Part shown: positions 1 through 12,831 of the stretch, one piece after another
Layout: every line of letters starts with the position of its first letter
Numbering within the stretch: position 1 is the first letter of the stretch
Assembly: GCA_945917765.1 (NCBI GenBank)
Contig: CAMEHU010000013.1
Coordinates: forward strand, 1 to 42,330
Direction of reading: 5' to 3'
Length of the DNA: 42,330 nt
From: an uncultured Lachnospiraceae bacterium
GTDB taxonomy: Bacteria; Bacillota; Clostridia; TANB77; CAG-508
Notes under the pieces: generated by a model
The model's database searches: none
The model's input: only the letters and a program-made list of their open reading frames with translations
What the model was told of the DNA's origin: nothing
Position numbers and translations under genes: made by a program

Positions 1-2456
<2,456 letters not shown>

Positions 2457-2457
<1 letters not shown>

Positions 2458-5400
2458 TGGATGAATTAGAATTATTTGACAAAATTAAAATAGGAATAGC
2501 ATCAGATGAAAAAATAAGAGAATGGTCAAAAGGTGAAGTTAAAAAACCAGAAACAATCAACTATAGAACTCTAAAACCTGAAAAAGATGGATTATTCTGT
2601 GAAAGAATATTTGGTCCAACAAAAGACTGGGAATGTCATTGTGGTAAATATAAAAGAGTAAGATACAAAGGAATAGTTTGTGACAGATGTGGTGTTGAAG
2701 TAACAAAGGCAAAAGTAAGAAGAGAAAGAATGGGACATATCGAACTTGCAGCACCAGTTGCTCACATTTGGTATTTCAAAGGAATTCCAAGTAGAATAGC
2801 ATTAATATTAGATGTTTCACCTCGTAACCTAGAAAAAGTAATTTATTTTGCTTCATATATTGTTACAGATAAAGGTGAATCTGGATTAATGAAATGTCAA
2901 GTTTTAACTGAAAAAGAATATCACGAAGCTGTTGAAAAATACGGAAAAGGTTCTTTTAAAGCTGAAATGGGTGCAGAGGCTATTCGTAAATTATTAGAAG
3001 AAGTTGATTTAGAAAAATTATCAGCTAGCTTGAAGAAAGAACTTGTTAAAGCAAGTGAACAAAAAAAGGCTAAAATTATTAAAAGATTAGACACAATCGA
3101 ATCATTCAGATTATCTGAAAATAAACCAGAATGGATGGTTATGAATGTTATTCCTGTAATTCCACCAGAATTAAGACCAATGGTTCAATTAGATGGTGGT
3201 AGATTTGCTACATCAGACTTAAATGACTTATATAGAAGAGTTATAAACAGAAATAACAGATTAAAAAGATTATTAGAATTAGGTGCACCAGAAATAATTG
3301 TAAGAAACGAAAAACGTATGTTACAAGAATCTGTAGATGCATTAATAGATAATGGAAGACGTGGAAGACCTGTTACAGGTGCTGGAAACAGAGCTTTAAA
3401 ATCATTATCAGATATGTTAAAAGGAAAACAAGGTAGATTCCGTCAAAACTTATTAGGAAAACGTGTTGACTATTCTGGACGTTCAGTTATCGTTGTAGGA
3501 CCTGAACTTAAAATTTATCAATGCGGTCTTCCAAAAGAAATGGCAATAGAATTATTCAAACCATTTGTTATGAGAGAATTAGTAGGTAGAGGAATTGCAC
3601 ACAACATTAAAAATGCTAAAAGAATGGTAGAAAAATTAAAACCAGAAGTATGGGATATGCTAGAATATGTAATTAAAGATCACCCAGTTATGTTAAACCG
3701 TGCTCCAACATTACATAGACTAGGTATTCAAGCATTCGAACCAGTTTTAGTTGAAGGTAGAGCAATCAAACTTCACCCATTAGTTTGTACAGCGTTCAAT
3801 GCTGACTTCGATGGTGACCAAATGGCTATTCACGTTCCATTATCACCAGAAGCACAAGCAGAAGCAAGATATTTAATGTTATCTGTAAATAACTTATTAA
3901 AACCACAAGATGGTAAACCAGTTACAGTACCAACACAAGATATGATTCTTGGTGCATATTACTTAACAATGGAAGTTGATGGAGAACCAGGTGAAGGAAA
4001 TTATTTTGGTTCACCAGAAGAAGCAATAATTGCATACGAAAACAAAGATTTAGGAATGCATGCTAAAATCAAAGTTAAAGTATCAAAAATTATTGATGGT
4101 GAAGAAAAAATTGGAACTGTTGAAACAACAGTAGGTAGATTAATCTATAACGAAGGAATTCCTCAAGATTTAGGATTTGTTGATAGAAGCAAAAAAGAAA
4201 ATCTATTTGAACCAGAAATCAACTTCACAATAACAAAGAAAAATTTAGGAAAAATTATTGCTAAATCAATTAATGTACATGGTTTAAGTGATACAGCAGT
4301 ATTACTAGATTACATTAAATCAACAGGTTACAAATATTCAACAATTGGTGCTATCACAGTATCAGTTAGTGATGTTAAAGTACCAGAAGCTAAGAAAACA
4401 ATCTTAGCTGAAGCTAACAAACAAGTTGATAATATTCGTAAACAATATAAACGTGGTTTAATAACAGACGAAGAAAGATATAATGCTGTTATCAAAGTTT
4501 GGAGTAAAGCAACAGATGATGTTAAAGATGCAATGAAAGATAACTTTGAAAAATTAAACCCAGTATTCATGATGTCAGAATCTGGAGCCAGAGGTAACTT
4601 AGACCAATTAAAACAAATCGCAGGTATGCGTGGACTTATGGCAAGTACAACTGGTAAAGCTGTCGAAGTGCCTATCACATCATGCTTTAGGGAAGGATTA
4701 AGTGCAATTGAATACTTCATCGCTGCCCATGGTGCACGTAAAGGACTTTCAGATACAGCCTTAAGAACAGCCGATTCAGGATACTTAACAAGAAGATTGG
4801 TTGATGTTGCACAAGATATTATCGTAAGAGAAGAAGATTGTGGAACACATGAAGGAATTGAAGTTTCTGACATTAAAGATGGAAACCAAGTAGTTGAAAA
4901 ATTAGAAGAAAGATTAGTTGGTAGATATCCATTAGAAGATATAGTAAATCCAGAAACAAACGAAATTATAGTTGATACACATACAATGATTACAGATGCA
5001 ATTGCTGAAAAAATTGTTTCAGCTGGTATAACAAAAGTAAAAGTTCGTTCTGTAATTGGATGTAGAACAAAACATGGTGTATGTAGCCATTGTTATGGTA
5101 TGGGTCTAGCTACAAGAGAAGATTCAAAAATTGGTGAATCAATCGGTGTTATAGCTGCTCAATCAATTGGTGAACCTGGTACACAGTTAACAATGAGAAC
5201 TATCCACTCTGGTGGTGTTGCCGGTGTTGCTGATATTACTCAAGGTCTTCCAAGGGTTGAAGAGTTATTTGAAGCTAGAAAACCAAAGGGATTAGCTATA
5301 GTAAGTGAAATCTCAGGAACTGTAAAAATAAAAGATGATAGCAAAACTAGAAAAGAAGTTGTTATCCAAAGTGGAAAAGAAGCTAAATCTTACGTTATAC

Positions 5401-6068
5401 CATTTGGTTCTAAACTAAAAGTTAGAGAGGGAGACGAAGTTGAAGCTGGAGATCCATTAACAGAAGGTTCAATTAACCCTAATGAAATCTTAGCAATAAA
5501 CGGACCTGATGGCGTATTTAGATATTTAGTTCAAGAAGTTCAAAAAGTTTATAGAAACCAAGGTGTTGATATAAATGATAAACACATCGAAGTAATTGCA
5601 AGACAAATGCTTAAAAAGGTAAGAGTAGAAGACAATGGAGATACTTCAATGTTTGCAGGTTCACTTGTAGATATGCATGACTTTGAAGATGAAAACAATA
5701 GAGTAATTGCTGAAGGAAAAACTCCAGCAAAAGGAAAACGTGTTCTACTTGGAATCACAAAAGCATCACTTGCTACAGAAAGCTTCTTATCAGCTGCTTC
5801 ATTCCAAGAAACAACAAGAGTTCTTACAGAAGCTGCTATTAAAGGAAAAGTAGATGAGTTAATAGGATTAAAAGAAAATGTTATCATTGGTAAATTAATC
5901 CCAGCAGGTACAGGTATGGCTCAATATCAAGCAACAAAAATCAAAACAGCTTTAGATGAAGATTTTAATGAAACAGAAACAACAGGAGAAAAAGAAGATG
6001 ATGGTGTTGAAGTTGGATTAGATTCAGAAGCTAAAAATGTTGATGATACAACTGATTATGAAGAATAA
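2457..6068 (+). CDS. rpoC: RNA polymerase beta' subunit
   Basis: This is the catalytic beta' subunit, 1203 residues, the usual Firmicutes length. Visible landmarks in order are the N-terminal zinc site CHCGKYKRV...CDRCG; the rudder/switch region [20 protein letters not shown]; the absolutely conserved metal-binding loop [16 protein letters not shown], whose three Asp bind the active-site Mg; the bridge helix and trigger loop region ([20 protein letters not shown], then [30 protein letters not shown]); and the second zinc site with [13 protein letters not shown]. The ATG overlaps the last base of the rpoB stop, and the SD AGGAGGTGA sits 6-7 nt upstream, so the two form one operon. A hydrophilic acidic C-terminal tail follows the conserved core. 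A strong terminator closes the operon. Confidence 0.99.
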
Positions 6069-6087
6069 AAATAGATATTAATATAAC

Positions 6088-6121
6088 TAAAAAAAGAGAC
6101 ATTTTTGTCTCTTTTTTTAGT
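6088..6121 (+). terminator. rho-independent terminator after rpoBC
   Basis: The inverted repeat CTAAAAAAAGAGAC / GTCTCTTTTTTTAG has a short AT-rich loop and a run of T in the descending arm, 20 nt after the rpoC stop. The A-tract on the other side means it could also stop transcription from the opposite strand. Confidence 0.9.
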
Positions 6122-6174
6122 TTTGTCTTGTTAGTGTAAAATTAAAGTAGGATTAAATATAAGGGGGAATTATA

Positions 6175-8054
6175 ATGAAAAAAGTTATTATAAACTTAAT
6201 AGTAATAATGCTATTTTCTGTAATTGCAATTTTTATGTCCTGTACAAAGACATATGCAGCAGGAAATACAGGAGATTTGGAACTTGTTTTGGATGTAGAT
6301 GATACACTTTATGATGTATCAGCAGAGATTACGAATGACTCATATACAGGTGTTTTATATTTATTTGAGGTAGAATTAAAAGATACAGAGGGAAATCCAG
6401 TAAATGCAACATATAATGCAACTATAACTGACCATTTAGGAACAAAGAATGAATCTGTTATATTTAAAGATGGATATGTTAAAATTGAGGTATTTGGGGC
6501 AGATGCAACTGTAAATATAGCAGAAAACCAGAAGGATATACATATACAGTAACAGGACATGACGAATATCATTACTATAATCAGGAAGAAGAAGGAACAT
6601 CAGGAACAATTGCTAGTGGTAAAAAAACAGCTAAATTCAATTGTACTATTAATACTGGAGATATTAGATTAAGATTATTTTTTAGTGGTGACTCTGCACA
6701 TTTAGATTGGCCTATTCGATACATTTTGTATGTGCGTGGTAATTGTCCAGTTCCTCGCAATAATATGAAATATACTGGAGATAGAAGTGGAGAAGTGGAA
6801 TTAAAAGATAACTCATTCTATTTCATTATTCCAATGAAAGATGGAGAAACAGTTCTACTTAAAGATTTTCCTATGCCAACAATTGGAGATGGTGGAAATT
6901 TAAGATATGATGAAATTTTATTTAATGACGGAAAAAAACAAAGTTATACAGGTGGATGGGCAGATGGAACTGGTAACAGTGGTTCAGTAGGACCTAGTGT
7001 CGATTTCCGTGGCTATAGAAATCCAACATTAGGACCAATATTTATTACGAAAGAATATGGTGATGAATATGGAGAAAAAGATAAAGAGTTTACATTAAAA
7101 CTAAAAGGAATAACTAAACAAGAATATCAAGATGGTAGAACATTTATTACACCTATTAATAGAGAATTTGGATACAAAATAAATGAAAAAGTAGAAGAAC
7201 AAGATTCAGAAGATCCAACTAAAACAATTACAACTAATAAAGTTGTAGAAGAAGGAACAATAAAATTTGATGAAAATGGAGAATGTTTTGTTAAATTAAA
7301 GGTTGGACAAACAATGCAAATTGGCTTAGGAAAAACAAAATATTATGATGAAAATGGAAATGAACGTGATGCAAGAGGAGAAACAGGATGGAAACGTATT
7401 GATTTTGACTACTTTTTAGATGGAGATATAGTAACAGTAGAAGAGATTGATTCTGAAAATTATGATTTTAATGTTGATATTAAAGGAAAACCAGGTCCTA
7501 GATATACTGTTACAAATACAAGAAAATTTTTAGGCAAATTCTCAATAACAAATTCTGTTAAAGGTGATTCAGCAGAAAAAGACAAAGACTTTAGATTTAA
7601 AGTTAAATTAGTGGATTCAGCAGAAAAATTGCCAAATACTTATACATACACAGGTTCAAAAGAAGGAACAATAGAATTTGATGAAAACAGAGAAGCAGAA
7701 ATTACATTAAAACATGGTGAGAATATTACAATAGAAGGATTACCAGTTGGGGCAAAATATATAGTTACAGAGTATGATTATCAAAAAGAAGGTTATACAA
7801 CAGAAGGAAAAGAAGAAGAGGGAATTATAACTGAAGATGGAAGTTTAACAGAGTTTATAAATATAAAACAACCAGAAGAAGTTGTTGAAGATGAACAAGA
7901 AGAACAAAAAGAAGATCCAATAGAAGAAATAGTAGAAGAAAAGGAAGAAGTAAAGCAAGTACAAACAGGAGATGTAGTAACTAGAGCAGTTATAATTCTT
8001 GCAATTGCCCTTATAGCATTTGGCGCAACATATATTAAAAAGAAAAATAAATAA
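6175..8054 (+). pseudogene. Pilin/FctA-like wall-anchored surface protein, broken by one frameshift
   Basis: Two open frames, 6175-6552 and an upstream-extended frame ending at 8054, are halves of one gene of about 626 codons. The first half ends in NIAENQKDIHIQ. Shifting by one base near 6525-6535 (…GCAGAAAACCAGAAGG…) gives GYTYTVTGHDEYHYYNQEE and then runs without a stop into the second half. The simplest cause is loss of one base, for instance CCC to CC. The protein has a signal peptide (MKKVIINLIVIML…TYAAG). It has at least three beta-sandwich segments of the Spy0128/FctA pilin type, whose hallmarks are F.F.V.L, F.L..G..I.I..LP.G..Y.VTE and TVTNT. An acidic Glu-rich spacer, VQTGD, a membrane helix and a KKKNK tail follow, resembling a non-canonical sortase signal. 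The SD AAGGGGG precedes the ATG. It may be a true pseudogene or an assembly error; function as a surface or pilus component is inferred from the family. Confidence 0.75.
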
Positions 8055-8101
8055 AATGGATATGAGAATTTTATAAACACTATAAAATTCATTTGGTAAA
8101 T

Positions 8102-8151
8102 AATAAGAAGGAAGGATTAAGGAATGTTTAATCCTTCTTTCTTATTGTTTA
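8102..8151 (+). terminator. probable terminator after the surface-protein gene
   Basis: A 19-bp stem (AATAAGAAGGAAGGATTAA, 8102-8120, with 8128-8146) has one G·U pair and a 7-nt loop. It is followed only by GTTTAAAAAC, so the T-tract is weak. It lies directly upstream of the gdpP promoter. Confidence 0.65.
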
Positions 8152-8156
8152 AAAAC

Positions 8157-8185
8157 TTGACAAACACTTGAAAAACAAGTAAAAT
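8157..8185 (+). promoter_or_regulatory. sigma-A type promoter for gdpP
   Basis: TTGACA (8157-8162), a 17-bp spacer and TAAAAT (8180-8185) give a start site near 8192, about 28 nt before the gdpP start codon. Confidence 0.75.
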
Positions 8186-8219
8186 TTAATTGTATCTAAA
8201 AAATATAAAGGAGATAAAT

Positions 8220-10232
8220 ATGTCGAATAACAATAATAAATTTTTTGATAGTTTAGTATCAAAAACAAAAATATATTTAATTATAATTGCTATTTTATTG
8301 TTAATAATATGCATAATCAAACCAATTCTTATTTTACCAGCATTGATAGTGTATGTTTTAATAATACTTTACACATACTGGACAAATCAAAAAAGAATGG
8401 CAGAGGTTTCAGAACATATAAGGGATTTAACACTAAATGTTGATAATGTGTCTAAAAGAACGCTTATTAACTCCCCATTTCCATTAATAATAGTTGAAAC
8501 AGATGGTAGCATAATATGGAAAAGTACAAGATTTGTTAGTGAATTTAGAGATGTGGATATAAACCCTATTTTAGATGAAGTAATTAAGGATTTAAAATTG
8601 GAGATTGAAAACAATACTAAATTAAGGAATAATCAAATTTCTCAAAAAATTGTTATAGGAAATAAAAATTACAAAATATTAGGGGAATATGTAAAATCTA
8701 AGCAAGTAGATAAAAAGAAAAAATATATGGCTACACTTTATTTTGTGGATGAAACAGAAATTGTTAATTTAAAAAGTGATTATAATAATTCACAAATATG
8801 TGTTGGTATTGCAATGATTGACAATTATGAGGAAATACTACAAAGAACATCGGGAGAAGAACAAGTTCAACTATTTTCACAAATAGAGAAAAAACTTTAT
8901 GATTGGGCTTCTGAATATAAATGTTTAGTTATAAAAGTTGAAAGAGATACATTTATTTGGATTTGCGAACAAAAATATTTGGAAAAAATTGAGGAAAGTA
9001 AATTTAACATATTAGATATAATAAAAGAAATAAATGTATCAAATAAAATCCAGTCTACATTAAGCATGGCAGTTTCAACTGAGGGTGATTCAAATTATGA
9101 GAAATATCAATCAGCTAAAAATGCCATAGACATAGCTTTAGGTAGAGGTGGAGACCAAGTAGTTATAAGAAAAAATGGAAAATACACATTTTTTGGTGGA
9201 AGAACACAAGAATTGGAGAAAAGAACAAGGGTTAAAGCTAGAAGTGTTGCAAGTGCTTTAGAAGAGCTAATTCAGGAATCAGAAAATGTTGTAGTAATGG
9301 GACATACAAATAGTGATATTGATGCATTAGGTTCAGCATTAGGTATTTATAGATTGGCTAAAACACTTGGAAAACCAGCTAATGTAGTAAGTAGCTCAAT
9401 CGGTGTTGGACTTGGCAATTTTGTTAAATATGCAACACGTGATGAAGAATATCAAAAAGCAATTATTGGTAAAGAAAAAGCACTTGAAATAACAAATTCT
9501 AATACACTATTAGTTATTGTTGATACTCATAAGAAAAGCTACTCAGATGTACCAGAACTTGTTGATATGGCTGGAAAAATTGTAATAATAGACCACCATA
9601 GAATGAGTACAGATTATATTGAAAGCAGTGTTTTAACATTCCAAGAAGTATATGCATCATCTGCAGCAGAGCTAGTTACAGAATTATTGGTATATTCAAA
9701 TCAAAATATCAAATTAACAAATGTTGAAGCAGAGGGATTATATGCAGGAATAATGATGGATACAAAAAATTTCACATTTAAAACAGGTGTAAGAACGTTT
9801 GAGGCAGCAGCATATTTACGAAAATGTGGTGTTGATATTATAAAAGTAAAAAAATGGTTCCAAAGCGACTTAGAAACCTATAATATAATATCTGAAATAG
9901 TAGCAAAAGCCGAGATTATTGGTGATTCAATTGCTATATCTGTGTATAACAAAGTTGATAAAGATGCAAATATAATATGTGCAAAAGCAGCTGATGAATT
10001 ACTAACAATAAGTAATATTACAGCATCATTTGTTATAGGAAATTATGGTGAAAAAATTTGCATTAGCGGAAGATCTTTAGGAGATATAAATGTTCAAATA
10101 ATACTAGAAAAACTTGGAGGCGGAGGACACATAACCCTTGCAGGAGCTCAAGTTGAAGGAATGAATATTTATGATGTTAAAGAAGAATTAATTGAAAAAA
10201 TTAAAGAATATTTTTTAGAAGCAGGTAATTAG
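8220..10232 (+). CDS. gdpP: Membrane c-di-AMP phosphodiesterase, GdpP/YybT family
   Basis: GdpP hydrolyses the essential second messenger c-di-AMP and so tunes wall stress and potassium/osmotic control. The ATG at 8220 is chosen over an upstream in-frame ATG at 8190 because AAAGGAG (8207-8213) sits 6 nt before it; this gives 670 residues, the family length. Order of parts: two N-terminal membrane helices (about residues 18-60), a PAS-like segment (about 70-150), a degenerate GGDEF-like domain with no GGDEF signature (about 165-300), then DHH and DHHA1 phosphoesterase domains. The metal-binding motifs are intact: GHTNSDIDALGSALG (about residue 361), IIDHHR (about 458) and the substrate motif GGGGHITLAGAQ (about 632). 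The usual Firmicutes order gdpP-rplI-dnaB is kept, with one small membrane gene inserted. A GC-rich hairpin starts at the first base after its stop codon. Confidence 0.95.
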   Translation: MSNNNNKFFDSLVSKTKIYLIIIAILLLIICIIKPILILPALIVYVLIILYTYWTNQKRMAEVSEHIRDLTLNVDNVSKRTLINSPFPLIIVETDGSIIWKSTRFVSEFRDVDINPILDEVIKDLKLEIENNTKLRNNQISQKIVIGNKNYKILGEYVKSKQVDKKKKYMATLYFVDETEIVNLKSDYNNSQICVGIAMIDNYEEILQRTSGEEQVQLFSQIEKKLYDWASEYKCLVIKVERDTFIWICEQKYLEKIEESKFNILDIIKEINVSNKIQSTLSMAVSTEGDSNYEKYQSAKNAIDIALGRGGDQVVIRKNGKYTFFGGRTQELEKRTRVKARSVASALEELIQESENVVVMGHTNSDIDALGSALGIYRLAKTLGKPANVVSSSIGVGLGNFVKYATRDEEYQKAIIGKEKALEITNSNTLLVIVDTHKKSYSDVPELVDMAGKIVIIDHHRMSTDYIESSVLTFQEVYASSAAELVTELLVYSNQNIKLTNVEAEGLYAGIMMDTKNFTFKTGVRTFEAAAYLRKCGVDIIKVKKWFQSDLETYNIISEIVAKAEIIGDSIAISVYNKVDKDANIICAKAADELLTISNITASFVIGNYGEKICISGRSLGDINVQIILEKLGGGGHITLAGAQVEGMNIYDVKEELIEKIKEYFLEAGN

Positions 10233-10297
10233 TGCACAGTTGGGGACGCGTCCCAGCTGTGCATTTTGCACAATTGGGACGCGTCCCCAACTGTGCA
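10233..10297 (+). repeat. GC-rich nested palindrome (31-bp arms) abutting the gdpP stop
   Basis: The left arm is 10233-10263 and the right arm 10267-10297, with 29 of 31 positions complementary and a 3-nt loop. Each arm is itself an almost perfect palindrome centred on GGGACGCGTCCC, so the element can form one long hairpin or two short ones. About 65% G+C in an AT-rich genome marks it as foreign in composition. There is no T-run, so it is not a classical terminator. It shares a GGGACG core with elements at 18237 and 38600. Confidence 0.9.
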
Positions 10298-10309
10298 TTT
10301 ATGCAATAG

Positions 10310-10338
10310 TTGACAAAATTTGTCATTAATTGTAAAAT
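10310..10338 (+). promoter_or_regulatory. sigma-A promoter with a dyad over the -35
   Basis: TTGACA (10310-10315), a 17-bp spacer and TAAAAT (10333-10338). A perfect 7-bp dyad, TGACAAA-A-TTTGTCA (10311-10325), overlaps the -35 box and may be an operator. It drives the small membrane-protein gene at 10375. Confidence 0.7.
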
Positions 10339-10374
10339 AGTTATGTATTTATTATAAAATTGGAGGTAGAAAAA

Positions 10375-10692
10375 ATGGAACAAAAAATTAGAGGATTATT
10401 GGCATATATATTTGGATGGCTTGGAGGATTAATAATCTTATTTGCATTTAAAGATAATGATAGCAGAACAAAATTCAATGCCTGCCAATCAATTGTTATG
10501 TCAGGAGCATCAAGTATAGTATCATTGGTATTGGGAAGAATTCCTTTTATAGGATTTTTCGCTTGGGTATTTGCAATATTTATTTTTGTATTATCAATTA
10601 TAGGAGCTATAAAAGCATATAATGAAGAAGATTATGAATTACCTGTAATTAGTGATTTAACAAGACAGATTTTTAAAAGTCAATTAGACTAA
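10375..10692 (+). CDS. Small DUF4870-like membrane protein
   Basis: This is a 105-residue integral membrane protein. The ATG at 10375 is preferred because GGAGGT lies 8-9 nt upstream; the TTG at 10360 overlaps that SD sequence. It reads MEQKIRGLLAYIFGWLGGLI followed by a short polar turn (KDNDSRTKFNACQSIV) and two more hydrophobic segments, then a polar tail. The pattern of 'LAY..GWLGGLI.......D...KFHA.QS' and three helices is that of the DUF4870/Tic20-like family, whose function is unknown. It has its own promoter and lies between gdpP and rplI, where related genomes usually have nothing, so it looks like a local insertion. No catalytic residues are apparent. Confidence 0.75.
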   Translation: MEQKIRGLLAYIFGWLGGLIILFAFKDNDSRTKFNACQSIVMSGASSIVSLVLGRIPFIGFFAWVFAIFIFVLSIIGAIKAYNEEDYELPVISDLTRQIFKSQLD

Positions 10693-10861
10693 TTTTTATT
10701 TTTGATAATTAATTGAAAATTTTAAGATGAAAAATAAAAAATGTAAATAAGGTATTTTACGAATATACCTTAAGAATAAAAACAAATTATTTATATTGGT
10801 ATTTGCTATTTTGTCAAATAATATAAGATAATTTGTTTTTTCTTTTTGTTATCTGTTTGTA
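10693..10861 (+). other. AT-rich intergenic stretch with one small hairpin
   Basis: The only structure I see is an 8-bp perfect stem (TAAGGTAT at 10748-10755 with ATACCTTA at 10765-10772, 9-nt loop). It lacks a T-tail, so termination is doubtful. No open frame of note. Confidence 0.4.
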
Positions 10862-10890
10862 TTGAAAAAAAACGAAAAATGTTATAGAAT
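10862..10890 (+). promoter_or_regulatory. probable promoter for rplI-dnaB
   Basis: TTGAAA (10862-10867), a 17-bp spacer and TAGAAT (10885-10890), 30 nt upstream of the rplI ATG. Confidence 0.55.
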
Positions 10891-10920
10891 ATAAAAAATA
10901 AAAAAGAGAAGGGTGATATT

Positions 10921-11364
10921 ATGAAAGTAATTTTATTAGATAATATAAAAGGCGTTGGAAAAAAAGACGAGGTTATTAATGCTAGTGATGGATATGCAAG
11001 AAATTTTTTATTTCCAAAGAAATTAGCAGTTGAAGCTAATGCAGAAAATATGAGTAAATTGAAAAACAAGCAGGATTCTGTTCAACACAAAAAAGATGTT
11101 GAAAAAGATAAAGCAGAAGAAATTGCAAAAAAATTAAAAGATATTACAGTAAACATTAAAGTAAAAGCCGGAGATAATGGAAGAATATTTGGAGGAGTAA
11201 CTTCAAAGGAAATATCTGAAAATTTAAAACAACAATTTAAAATTGATGTTGATAAAAAGAAGATTGTATTAAATGAAACAATTAAAAATCTTGGCGTTTT
11301 CAATGTTCAGGCAAAATTATTTGAAGGAGTAACTGGTAATATTAAAGTAAATGTTCAAAATTAG
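10921..11364 (+). CDS. rplI: Large-subunit ribosomal protein bL9
   Basis: bL9 binds 23S rRNA through its N-terminal domain and reaches out from the L1 stalk base, helping to maintain reading frame. At 147 residues it is full length. It opens with the signature MKVILLDNIKGVGKKDEVI followed by DGYARNFLFPKKLAVEA. A long charged connecting helix (about residues 40-75) leads to the C-terminal domain containing GDNGRIFGGVTSKEI. GAAGGGTG is the SD, 7 nt before ATG. It is co-directional with dnaB 110 nt downstream, the conserved Firmicutes pairing. Confidence 0.98.
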   Translation: MKVILLDNIKGVGKKDEVINASDGYARNFLFPKKLAVEANAENMSKLKNKQDSVQHKKDVEKDKAEEIAKKLKDITVNIKVKAGDNGRIFGGVTSKEISENLKQQFKIDVDKKKIVLNETIKNLGVFNVQAKLFEGVTGNIKVNVQN

Positions 11365-11474
11365 TTTGTTTTTAGATGTTTTTAGTTGTACATTCTTAAA
11401 ACATTTAAAAGCAAGGATACTTTAACAAAGTGTTACTAAAAACGTTAATAATAAACAGAAAGGAAGTAGAAGAA

Positions 11475-12803
11475 ATGGATTTTAATAAAGTTCCACCACA
11501 TGATTTAGAAGCAGAGCAAGCAGTTATAGGTAGTATGTTAACAGATAAAGATGCGGTTATTTCTGCTATTGAAACTCTTTCAGATGAAGATTTTTATAGA
11601 GAAGACAATAGATTAATCTATTCAGCTATTATGAATTTATATAATAGGGGAGAGCCAATAGATATAATAACATTAAAATCTGAACTTTCTTCTATGGGAA
11701 AATTTGAAGCAGTTGGTGGCTTGGAATATTTGGCTGAATTACCGGAAAAGGTTCCTACAACAGCAAATGTTGATAAATATATAAAAATAGTTGAGGAAAA
11801 ATCTACATTAAGAACATTAATAAAAACAGCAAATGAGCTTATTACTTTAGGTTATGACCCTACACAAGAAGTCGAAGAATTGATGGATAATGCGGAAAAA
11901 AAGATTTTTGGTGTTATGCAAAATAGAGCTCAAAAATCTTATAGTTCGATGAAGGATATTTTAGTAGATACTTTTACAGAATTAGAGGAGTTATATAATA
12001 GAAAGGAACATGTAACAGGAGTACCAACAGGATTTATAGATTTAGATTATAAAACAGCAGGTCTTCATGGTTCTGAATTAATATTGGTTGCTGCAAGACC
12101 GGCAATGGGAAAATCTGCTTTTGCTCTTAATATTGCCACAAATGCTGCAGTTAGAGCTAAAACACCAGTTGCTATATTTAGTCTCGAAATGTCAAAAGAA
12201 CAAATGGCAAACAGAATTTTATGTAGTGAAGCGCTAGTTGATAGTAATAAAGTAAGAACTGGAAAAGTTGAAGATGATGATTGGACAAAACTTGCAGAAG
12301 CTTCTGGAATATTGTCTGAGGCTCAAATTTTTATAGATGACACACCAGGTATTTCAATTATGGAAATACGTGCTAAATGCAGAAAAATGAAATTAGAAAA
12401 AGATATAGGCTTGGTTGTTATAGATTACTTGCAATTGGTTCAAGGAAGTAATAAAAGAGCCGGAAGTCGTGAACAAGAAATTGCAGAAATAAGTAGGTCA
12501 TTAAAAATTCTTGCAAAAGAAATAAATGTACCTGTTATAGCTCTTTCTCAATTATCTCGTGCTCCAGAACAAAGACCAGACCATAGACCAATGTTATCAG
12601 ACCTTCGTGAATCTGGTTCAATAGAGCAAGATGCTGACATTGTTATGTTTTTATATAGGGATGATTATTATAATCAAGATTCTGATAAGAAAAACGTAGC
12701 TGAAGTTATTTTAGCAAAGCACAGAGCGGGTTCAACAGGTACAGTAGAGCTTGCGTGGCTTGGAAGCTTTACTAAATTTGCTAATTTGGAAAATAGATAT
12801 TAA
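11475..12803 (+). CDS. dnaB: Replicative DNA helicase DnaB (DnaC of Bacillus)
   Basis: This is the hexameric 5'-3' helicase that unwinds DNA at the replication fork. The ATG at 11475 (443 residues) follows AAAGGAAG with about 9 nt spacing and gives the family N-terminus MDFNKVPPHDLEAEQAVIGS; an upstream in-frame ATG at 11430 would add 15 untypical residues. The N-terminal DnaG-binding domain spans about 1-150 and the RecA-like ATPase about 170-440. The Walker A is ARPAMGKSAFALN and the Walker B is LVVIDYLQLV; the QL.RAPE.R..HRP.LSDLRESGSIEQDAD block and the terminal arginine-finger region are present. No intein is seen. The 110-nt leader after rplI has no strong terminator, so co-transcription is likely. 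Confidence 0.98.
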   Translation: MDFNKVPPHDLEAEQAVIGSMLTDKDAVISAIETLSDEDFYREDNRLIYSAIMNLYNRGEPIDIITLKSELSSMGKFEAVGGLEYLAELPEKVPTTANVDKYIKIVEEKSTLRTLIKTANELITLGYDPTQEVEELMDNAEKKIFGVMQNRAQKSYSSMKDILVDTFTELEELYNRKEHVTGVPTGFIDLDYKTAGLHGSELILVAARPAMGKSAFALNIATNAAVRAKTPVAIFSLEMSKEQMANRILCSEALVDSNKVRTGKVEDDDWTKLAEASGILSEAQIFIDDTPGISIMEIRAKCRKMKLEKDIGLVVIDYLQLVQGSNKRAGSREQEIAEISRSLKILAKEINVPVIALSQLSRAPEQRPDHRPMLSDLRESGSIEQDADIVMFLYRDDYYNQDSDKKNVAEVILAKHRAGSTGTVELAWLGSFTKFANLENRY

Positions 12804-12831
12804 AGCAAAACAGAAAGGCGGTTTACATAAC

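Noticed and set aside
6525-6535. Programmed -1 frameshift in the surface gene
   Set aside because: The site AGAAAAC is not a classic slippery heptamer and no downstream pseudoknot is apparent; a base loss is simpler.
10748-10772. Terminator before rplI
   Set aside because: Only 8 bp and no T-tract on either side in the right order.
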